Source: Bacteroidales bacterium (lineage in GTDB: Bacteria; Bacteroidota; Bacteroidia; Bacteroidales; UBA932). From it: 55,139 nt of DNA. The position numbers and the translations under genes were made by a program. Within the stretch, counting starts at the first letter, position 1. Each line of letters starts with the position of its first letter. The notes below the pieces were generated by a model. The model was not told the origin of the DNA, did not search any database, and was given only the letters and a program-made list of their open reading frames with translations. This document shows positions 49,976-55,139 of this stretch, one piece after another. The stretch covers positions 1 through 55,139 of the forward strand of contig JAFSWO010000044.1 of the NCBI GenBank assembly GCA_017450165.1. Direction: 5' to 3'.

Positions 49976-50531
49976 GTTAGACCAAACCCTGACGCTGGCC
50001 CTCAACGGGGCGCACACCCCTTGGCTGGATCCGGTGATGGTTTTCTTCTCCAAAGTCTATGTCTGGGTGCCGCTCTACCTGGCTACGATTGTTCTGCTTT
50101 TCTGCAGGCTCTCCTGGCGTAAGGCGCTGATCGGCAGCCTGATGCTGATAGCCGCCTTTGCCTTCACCGATATCTTCACCCACTGGCTCAAGGAGCATGT
50201 TTTTCTGCGTCTGCGCCCCTGCGAGGACCCGGCGCTGAGCGGCGTGATTCATCTACTGGAAAAGCACGGCAGTCTCTACGGCTTCCCCTCGGGCCATGCG
50301 GCCAACACATTCGGCTTTGCGGCGGCCAGTGCCTGGCTGTTGAAGCGCAAATGGTGGACCATTCCCATCTTCTGCTGGGCTACACTGATCTCCTACAGCC
50401 GCATCTACGTGGGCAAACACTTCCTGGGCGACGTGCTCGGCGGCGCAACCTTCGGCCTGCTGGCGGCAGGCGCGGCAATCCTGCTGATGCGCATGATTTT
50501 CAAATGGACCAACAAGCGATGTACTGCCTGA
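49959..50531 (+). CDS. PAP2-family phosphatase
   Basis: The ATG at 49959 (a GTG at 49956 is possible) gives 190 residues with five or six membrane helices. The acid phosphatase signature is present in three parts: [23 protein letters not shown] and [16 protein letters not shown]. It dephosphorylates a lipid such as undecaprenyl pyrophosphate or phosphatidic acid; which one is not clear. It overlaps both obg (17 bp) and lplA (13 bp). Confidence 0.92.
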   Translation: MNPLIELDQTLTLALNGAHTPWLDPVMVFFSKVYVWVPLYLATIVLLFCRLSWRKALIGSLMLIAAFAFTDIFTHWLKEHVFLRLRPCEDPALSGVIHLLEKHGSLYGFPSGHAANTFGFAAASAWLLKRKWWTIPIFCWATLISYSRIYVGKHFLGDVLGGATFGLLAAGAAILLMRMIFKWTNKRCTA

Positions 50532-51496
50532 TTGATAGCTCTACCGATCCCTATTGGAACCTGGCGGCGGAAGAGTGGCTGCTGCGCAACGGGCCGCTGC
50601 CAATGTTCCGCCTTTGGCGCAATGCGCCGGCGGTGATTGTCGGGCGCAACCAGAATGCCCACGCGGAGATCAACCGCCCCTACGTAGAGGAGCGCGGGAT
50701 CGCTGTGGTTCGCCGGCTGAGCGGCGGCGGGGCGGTGTTCCACGATTTGGGCAACGTCAACTTCACCTTCATTGACCGCGTAGGATCCGAGCGCGACAGC
50801 CACGACATGTTCCGCCGCTTTACGGCGCCGATTCTCGACGCGCTGAAGGAGCTCGGCGTAGAGGCCCAACTGGAAGGGCGCAACGACCTGACCATCGACG
50901 GCGCCAAGTTTTCCGGCAATGCCATGTGTATCGAGGGCGGCCGGGTGCTGATGCACGGCACGCTCCTCTTCAGCGCGTCGGTGGAGGACATTTCGCAGGC
51001 GCTGCTCCCCCGCCCTGAAAAATACGCAGGAAGGAGCGTGGCTTCGGTCCGCAGTCGCGTAACCAATATTGCCTCTCACCTACCCAACCCGATGGACGTC
51101 ACGGCATTCATCGACTTCCTGGCAGCAACCGTCGGCCGGGAGGCCACCCGCTGGGATTACAGCGCTGCCGACCGCGCCGCGATCGATCGCCTCGCCAATG
51201 AGAAATACCGCACCGAAGCGTGGAACTTTGGCCGCTCGCCGGCCTTCTCCTTCAACGCCTGCCGCAAATTCCCGGGCGGGCTGCTGGAGGCATCACTGGA
51301 TGTACGCGGCGGCGTGATCCGCGAAATAGACGTTCGCGGGGACTATTTCTTCCGCGAACCGACGGCCGATTTCTGCGCAGCCCTTCGCGGATGTCCCTAT
51401 ACAAAAGAGGCGGTCACCGCCCTGTTGGGGACGATGACCGTCGATGATTTCTTCTGCGGCATCAGCAGCGAGGAGCTGCTGGAGCTGCTGTTCTGA
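50519..51496 (+). CDS. lplA: Lipoate-protein ligase A
   Basis: The start at 50519 ([20 protein letters not shown]) gives 325 residues; the longer open frame upstream runs through the PAP2 gene. The BPL/LPL catalytic domain shows VVRRLSGGGAVFHDLGNVNFTFI and LTIDGAKFSGNAM, followed by the C-terminal accessory domain (about 240-325). It activates and attaches lipoate to 2-oxoacid dehydrogenase E2 and GcvH proteins. Its stop is directly adjacent to the convergent hpf stop. Confidence 0.93.
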   Translation: MYCLIDSSTDPYWNLAAEEWLLRNGPLPMFRLWRNAPAVIVGRNQNAHAEINRPYVEERGIAVVRRLSGGGAVFHDLGNVNFTFIDRVGSERDSHDMFRRFTAPILDALKELGVEAQLEGRNDLTIDGAKFSGNAMCIEGGRVLMHGTLLFSASVEDISQALLPRPEKYAGRSVASVRSRVTNIASHLPNPMDVTAFIDFLAATVGREATRWDYSAADRAAIDRLANEKYRTEAWNFGRSPAFSFNACRKFPGGLLEASLDVRGGVIREIDVRGDYFFREPTADFCAALRGCPYTKEAVTALLGTMTVDDFFCGISSEELLELLF

Positions 51497-51790
51497 TTAT
51501 TGGAATCGTTTCTCCTTGGCCTGGACCAGCATGTCCTTAAGGGTCTTGGAACAGTCCACGATAGCGGACTCAAAGGTTTCTGACTTGCGTTCTACAACCA
51601 TGTCTTCTGCACCCGGGACAATCACGCGAATCTTTACGTTTTTGTTCTGCGGGTCATTCAGCAGGGAGAGGTTCACCTCCATGAGCGCCGCTTCGTCGTA
51701 GAATTTCTCCAGCTTGGAGAGTTTCTTGTTGGCGAAATCGATCAGTTTCTGATCGGCGTCGAACTTGATGGATTGAATCTGGATTTCCAT
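51497..51790 (-). CDS. hpf: Ribosome hibernation promoting factor (short HPF/YfiA)
   Basis: A 97-residue single-domain HPF/RaiA protein: EIQIQSIKFDADQKLIDFANKKLSKLEKF, VRIVPGAEDMVVERKSETFESAIVDCSKTLKDML. It binds 30S/70S ribosomes in stationary phase. It follows xerC by 2 bp, a pairing often seen in Bacteroidota. Confidence 0.94.
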   Translation of the reverse strand: MEIQIQSIKFDADQKLIDFANKKLSKLEKFYDEAALMEVNLSLLNDPQNKNVKIRVIVPGAEDMVVERKSETFESAIVDCSKTLKDMLVQAKEKRFQ

Positions 51791-51792
51791 AA

Positions 51793-52728
51793 TTACCTCC
51801 TGTTTTTTGCTCTTGGATGAGCGGTTAAATATGTCTCTTTCAACTGTTCGAACGAGTTGTGCGTATAAACTTGCGTGGCGGCCAGCGAGGAGTGTCCGAG
51901 TATCTCCTTGATGCTGTTCAAATCCGCTCCGCGGTTGAGCAGATGGGTGGCCAGCGAATGCCGAAGTACGTGCGGCGATTTGCGCCCCGTAAATCCGTCC
52001 AGTCCGGAAAGCTCCTTCTGCACCAGGTTATTGACGAAAGCCGGATAGAGCGGCTTGCCGTGCGGCGTCAGGAAAAAGTACCCTTCGGGATTGTCAGGAT
52101 GCTCCTGCTCATTTCTCTTCAAATATACATCAATTTCCTGACAAATCAAAGAGGGAATCGGAATTTCTCGGGGCTTATCGCCTTTACCGACGACCCGGAA
52201 TACGCGGCGCTGCGGATCGAAGTCCCTGATTCTAAGATTGCACAGCTCGGCGCGACGCATCCCGGTGCAATAGAGAATCAGCAGAACCGTCCGATTCATC
52301 AGCGGCTCGAATTCCCCGGTCGCCTCGCAGCGGGCGAGCGATTCTCCGAAATAGTTCTCGAGGGAAGGCTCCGTGTAGAACTGCGGCAGCCGCTTCTCCT
52401 CTTTGGGGCGGGGCACCTTGCGGACGGGATTTTCGGCGAGTTTGCCACGCTGCATCAGGTAGCGGCACCAGGTGCTCAGAGCCGACAGGCGCAGGTTCAC
52501 GGTGCGGGTACCGAGACCGCCCGTCTCCATCGAGCTGGCGATATAACTGCGTATCTCTCTGGGAGTCAACCTCTCAACGGCCACCTTTTCCGAGAGTTCA
52601 TCGAATGGTACACCCGGTTCCACCTGGCGGTAGAAATCCTCGGCCGCCTCCCGGTAGAGGGCCAGCGTGCGGGGCGAATAGCGCCGCTGCAACTGCAAAT
52701 ACCCGATGAATTCGTCAAAAAGTTCCAT
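51793..52728 (-). CDS. xerC: Tyrosine recombinase XerC
   Basis: The start at 52728 ([21 protein letters not shown]) gives 311 residues. Catalytic residues are visible: Arg in TGMRRAEL (about 159), Lys182, His253 and Arg256 ([10 protein letters not shown]), His279 (LGHSS) and Tyr288 (QVYTH). It works with XerD and FtsK at dif. A much longer open frame continues upstream antisense to guaA but is not coding. A TATCTTTG box lies seven bases before the ATG. Confidence 0.94.
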   Translation of the reverse strand: MELFDEFIGYLQLQRRYSPRTLALYREAAEDFYRQVEPGVPFDELSEKVAVERLTPREIRSYIASSMETGGLGTRTVNLRLSALSTWCRYLMQRGKLAENPVRKVPRPKEEKRLPQFYTEPSLENYFGESLARCEATGEFEPLMNRTVLLILYCTGMRRAELCNLRIRDFDPQRRVFRVVGKGDKPREIPIPSLICQEIDVYLKRNEQEHPDNPEGYFFLTPHGKPLYPAFVNNLVQKELSGLDGFTGRKSPHVLRHSLATHLLNRGADLNSIKEILGHSSLAATQVYTHNSFEQLKETYLTAHPRAKNRR

Positions 52729-52735
52729 TTCTTTA

Positions 52736-52743
52736 CAAAGATA
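52736..52743 (-). promoter_or_regulatory. -7 element for xerC-hpf
   Basis: TATCTTTG on the minus strand matches TAnnTTTG and ends seven bases before the xerC ATG. Confidence 0.65.
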
Positions 52744-52756
52744 CGAAAGGCTTTTG

Positions 52757-52764
52757 TATTTTTG
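52757..52764 (+). promoter_or_regulatory. -7 element abutting the guaA start codon
   Basis: TATTTTTG matches TAnnTTTG, and only TGT separates it from the guaA ATG at 52768. It is divergent from the xerC box, 13 bases away. Confidence 0.6.
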
Positions 52765-52767
52765 TGT

Positions 52768-54309
52768 ATGCAAAAAATCATCATCCTCGATTTCGGCTCC
52801 CAGACCACCCAGCTGATCGGCCGCCGTGTCCGCGAACTGGACACCTTCTGCGAAATCCTTCCCTACAACAAGTTCCCGCAGGACGACCCCGACGTGATCG
52901 GTGTCATCCTCAGCGGATCGCCCTTCTCGGTCTATGACCCGGAGGCCTTCAAGATTGATCTCGCACAGATCCGGGGGCGCTATCCCATCCTCGGCATCTG
53001 CTACGGCGCCCAGTTCATGAGCCATACCCTCGGAGGCCGCGTGGAGCCCGCTCCCTCGCGGGAATACGGCCGGCAGCACCTGGTCTCTTTCGAGGCGGAG
53101 AACCCGCTGTTCAAGGGCTTCGACCAAGGGTCGCAGGTGTGGATGAGCCACGGCGACACCATCACCGCCCTCCCCGCCGGTTTCCGGACGATAGCCTCGA
53201 CGGAGAGCGTCAGCAACGCCGCCTTCCAGGCCGAGGGCGAGAAACTCTGGGGCGTACAGTTCCACCCGGAAGTGTTCCACAGCGTGCAGGGCTCCCTGCT
53301 GCTCAAGAACTTCGTGGTGGATGTCTGCGGCAGCCGCCAGAGTTGGAGCGCCGCCTCGTTCGTGGACACCACGGTGGCGGAGCTGAAGGAACAGCTGGGA
53401 AATGACCGCGTCATCCTGGGCCTTTCGGGCGGCGTGGACAGCAGCGTGGCCGCGGTGCTCCTCAACCGCGCGATCGGCGACCGCCTCACCTGCATCTTCG
53501 TGGACCACGGCATGCTCCGCAAGAACGAGTTCAAGCAGGTGATGGAGGATTACCAGGGGCTGGGACTCCATGTAATCGGGGTGGATGCCAGCGAGAAGTT
53601 CTTCGCGGACCTCGCGGGCGTCGCCGATCCCGAGCAGAAGCGCAAGATCATTGGCCGCGACTTCGTAGAAGTCTTCAATGCCGAAGCCCACAAGATTACG
53701 GATGCCCGCTGGCTCGCCCAGGGCACCATCTATCCCGACCGTATCGAATCCCTCAACATTACGGGCAATGTCATCAAAAGCCACCACAACGTGGGAGGCC
53801 TGCCCAAGGAGATGCACCTGCAACTCTGCGAGCCGCTCAAGTGGCTCTTCAAGGATGAAGTGCGCCGCGTGGGCCGCCAGCTGGGAATGCCCGAACACCT
53901 GATCGGGCGCCATCCCTTCCCCGGTCCGGGCCTGGCTGTCCGAATCCTCGGCGACATTACCCCGGAAAAGGTGCGCATTCTCCAGGAGGCCGATGACATC
54001 TACATCCGTGCGATGCGCGAATATGTCTGTGAAGACGGTGAAATCCTCTATAACAAGATCTGGCAGGCGGGCGCCATCCTCCTCTCCACGGTTCGCAGCG
54101 TGGGCGTGATGGGCGACGAGCGCACCTACGAGCACCCCGTGGCCCTGCGTGCGGTGACCAGCACCGACGCGATGACGGCCGACTGGGCGCACCTGCCCTA
54201 CGATTTCATGGCCCGCGTCTCCACCGACATCATCAACCATGTCCGCGGCGTCAACCGCGTCTGCTACGACATCTCGTCGAAACCACCGGCAACCATCGAG
54301 TGGGAATAA
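52768..54309 (+). CDS. guaA: GMP synthase (glutamine-hydrolysing)
   Basis: The start at 52768 ([20 protein letters not shown]) gives 513 residues; a longer open frame upstream is antisense to xerC. The class I glutaminase domain covers about 1-190 with the nucleophile in GICYGAQFM and FHPEVFHS. The ATP-pyrophosphatase follows with [15 protein letters not shown] and [10 protein letters not shown], and the dimerisation domain closes with [14 protein letters not shown] and KPPATIEWE. It converts XMP to GMP. The transcript is probably leaderless. It ends in a bidirectional terminator shared with rpsU. Confidence 0.97.
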   Translation: MQKIIILDFGSQTTQLIGRRVRELDTFCEILPYNKFPQDDPDVIGVILSGSPFSVYDPEAFKIDLAQIRGRYPILGICYGAQFMSHTLGGRVEPAPSREYGRQHLVSFEAENPLFKGFDQGSQVWMSHGDTITALPAGFRTIASTESVSNAAFQAEGEKLWGVQFHPEVFHSVQGSLLLKNFVVDVCGSRQSWSAASFVDTTVAELKEQLGNDRVILGLSGGVDSSVAAVLLNRAIGDRLTCIFVDHGMLRKNEFKQVMEDYQGLGLHVIGVDASEKFFADLAGVADPEQKRKIIGRDFVEVFNAEAHKITDARWLAQGTIYPDRIESLNITGNVIKSHHNVGGLPKEMHLQLCEPLKWLFKDEVRRVGRQLGMPEHLIGRHPFPGPGLAVRILGDITPEKVRILQEADDIYIRAMREYVCEDGEILYNKIWQAGAILLSTVRSVGVMGDERTYEHPVALRAVTSTDAMTADWAHLPYDFMARVSTDIINHVRGVNRVCYDISSKPPATIEWE

Positions 54310-54347
54310 AAAAAGAACGGGCGGCCTTGCGGCTGCCCATTCTTTTT
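54310..54347. terminator. Bidirectional intrinsic terminator between guaA and rpsU
   Basis: AAAAAGAA-C-GGGC-G-GCC and GGC-T-GCCC-A-TTCTTTTT pair around the loop TTGC, with A and T tracts on opposite sides. It begins at the base after the guaA stop codon and serves rpsU on the minus strand. Confidence 0.88.
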
Positions 54348-54361
54348 GAGAAGAGGTGCGA

Positions 54362-54553
54362 TTATTCTTCTTCGAGTTGCAAATGCTGTACATAGATCGC
54401 CTTGTTCTTCTGCTCACGACGCTTCACGGACGGTTTTTCGAACGTCTTGCGGGAACGGAGCTCACGGACGATGCCGGTCTTCTCGAATTTGCGTTTGAAC
54501 TTCTTGAGCGCGCGCTCAATGTTTTCGCCTTCTTTAACCTGTACGATAATCAT
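54362..54553 (-). CDS. rpsU: 30S ribosomal protein S21
   Basis: A 63-residue bS21: MIIVQVKEGENIERALKKFKRKFEKTG, then a basic stretch (RSRKTFEKPSVKRREQKNKA). In Bacteroidota ribosomes bS21 with bS6 and bS18 hides the anti-Shine-Dalgarno end of 16S rRNA. The gene has the strong Shine-Dalgarno AAGGAGGTG seven bases before its ATG, an exception among the genes here. It ends at the terminator shared with guaA. Confidence 0.97.
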   Translation of the reverse strand: MIIVQVKEGENIERALKKFKRKFEKTGIVRELRSRKTFEKPSVKRREQKNKAIYVQHLQLEEE

Positions 54554-54560
54554 TTACAAA

Positions 54561-54569
54561 CACCTCCTT
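54561..54569 (-). promoter_or_regulatory. Strong Shine-Dalgarno site of rpsU
   Basis: AAGGAGGTG on the minus strand is complementary to the 16S rRNA 3' end and lies seven bases before the ATG. Nearby genes have no comparable site, so it may be a regulatory element for bS21 autogenous control. Confidence 0.75.
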
Positions 54570-54583
54570 TTTCTTAGGGACGG

Positions 54584-54591
54584 CAAAGATA
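54584..54591 (-). promoter_or_regulatory. -7 element for rpsU
   Basis: TATCTTTG on the minus strand matches TAnnTTTG, 30 bases before the rpsU ATG, so the Shine-Dalgarno site is included in the transcript. Confidence 0.65.
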
Positions 54592-54623
54592 GATATTATT
54601 TTCAATCCTGCAAAAAGAATTGC

Positions 54624-55139
54624 CTATTCCTTCAGCTTCTTGTACTTGAAACGTTTGGGTTCGGCATTGCCGAGGCGCATCTTCTTGTTCTCCTCGTATT
54701 CTGAGTAGGTTCCCTCAAAGAAATAGACCTGTCCCTCCCCTTCAAAGGCGAGGATGTGGGTGGCGATGCGGTCCAGGAACCAGCGGTCGTGGCTGACCAC
54801 CACGGCGCAGCCGGCGAAGTTCTCGAGGCCCTCCTCCAGCGCACGGATCGTGTTGACGTCCACGTCGTTGGTAGGCTCGTCGAGCAACAGGACGTTGGCG
54901 TTTTCCTTGAGCGTCAGGGCCAGGTGGAGACGGTTGCGCTCGCCGCCGCTGAGCACGCCGCACGTCTTCTCCTGGTCAGCCCCGGAGAAGTTGAAGCGGG
55001 AGATGTAGGCGCGGGCGTTCATCTCCTTGTTGCCCAACTTGACATATTCCGAATTATCCGCGATGGTCTCGAAGACCGTGCGGTCCGGATCGATCTGCCG
55101 GTGCTGCTGGTCCACGTAGGCGATCTTGACGGTCTCACC
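54624..55139 (-). CDS. ettA: EttA, energy-dependent translational throttle ABC-F ATPase (C-terminal part)
   Basis: The frame is open to the window edge, so the N-terminal two thirds are missing; 171 residues remain. They show [24 protein letters not shown] (second ABC domain), [16 protein letters not shown] (signature), [11 protein letters not shown] (Walker B; usually NDLDV) and [21 protein letters not shown], which is diagnostic of EttA, with the C-terminal [10 protein letters not shown]. EttA binds the ribosomal E site and gates elongation by ADP/ATP ratio. Confidence 0.93.
   Translation of the reverse strand, partial: GETVKIAYVDQQHRQIDPDRTVFETIADNSEYVKLGNKEMNARAYISRFNFSGADQEKTCGVLSGGERNRLHLALTLKENANVLLLDEPTNDVDVNTIRALEEGLENFAGCAVVVSHDRWFLDRIATHILAFEGEGQVYFFEGTYSEYEENKKMRLGNAEPKRFKYKKLKE

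Noticed and set aside
52729-54417. Long open minus-strand frame upstream of xerC, giving an 874-residue fusion if read whole
   Set aside because: It is the antisense shadow of guaA, which has complete GMP synthase motifs. xerC has its own promoter and a normal start at 52728.
1-55139. CRISPR arrays, insertion sequences, prophage
   Set aside because: No regularly spaced direct repeats, transposase-like proteins or phage structural proteins were seen.

Overview
The window is a piece of a Bacteroidales (phylum Bacteroidota) chromosome with a high GC content for that order. Evidence for the lineage: almost every intergenic region carries the Bacteroidota -7 promoter element TAnnTTTG; start codons mostly lack a Shine-Dalgarno sequence; and there are families largely confined to the phylum (DUF4249 beside a TonB-dependent receptor, DUF4290, DUF5683, DUF2807 head-GIN lipoprotein, DUF4493/DUF6359 lipoprotein, BACON domain). 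I could not place it to genus. No phage, insertion sequence, integron or CRISPR array was seen; this is mainly a core-genome segment.

Layout. 1-350: tRNA-Asp with GC-rich hairpins. 356-2636: ECF sigma factor with a putative membrane anti-sigma factor and a small membrane protein, divergent from a DUF2807 lipoprotein. 2623-4767: XerD recombinase and a C45 Ntn-hydrolase. 4777-7464: tRNA-Arg, L32, DUF177 and BipA/TypA. 7532-10820: TonB-dependent receptor plus DUF4249 lipoprotein. 10995-13199: tRNA-Leu, a BACON-nitroreductase fusion lipoprotein and a CorA transporter. 13326-21434: a ten-gene minus-strand run starting at a TPP riboswitch (thiM, thiE, tenA, thiL, thiD, PnuC-type transporter, BadF-family kinase, recR, sodium:solute symporter, mntP). 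21492-22822: glutaminyl cyclase lipoprotein, RNase P RNA and tRNA-Thr. 22867-28635: a six-gene operon joining an alarmone synthetase, an alarmone-hydrolase-like HD protein, an APH-like kinase, a sensor/PP2C phosphatase/HATPase fusion, a STAS protein and a VanX-like dipeptidase. 28678-31112: galK, a DUF4493 lipoprotein and tRNA-Lys. 31192-36986: a PcrA/UvrD helicase with a low-GC core, a dehydrogenase, an SRPBCC protein, an rRNA methyltransferase and a NUDIX protein. 36964-41554: lipid kinase, DUF4290, FtsK and LolA-like protein. 41641-45946: ParA, ParB, DUF5683 and a LysM lytic transglycosylase. 45907-47763: HhH/outer-membrane protein. 47841-51496: hpt, adk, obg, PAP2 and lplA. 51497-55139: HPF, XerC, GuaA, S21 and the C-terminal part of EttA.

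How the genes fit together. Chromosome segregation is well represented (ParA, ParB, FtsK, XerC, XerD). Thiamine is handled by salvage and phosphorylation genes under riboswitch control, with no thiC or thiG in view. The most unusual unit is the 22867-28635 operon, where (p)ppGpp synthesis and hydrolysis genes lie in the same tight transcription unit as a partner-switching phosphatase/kinase and its STAS partner. I regard it as the best candidate for an undescribed signalling system. Secondary points of interest are the mosaic helicase gene, a strong Shine-Dalgarno sequence in front of rpsU in a genome that otherwise lacks them, the exported BACON-nitroreductase, and promoters placed so close to start codons that leaderless transcripts are expected.
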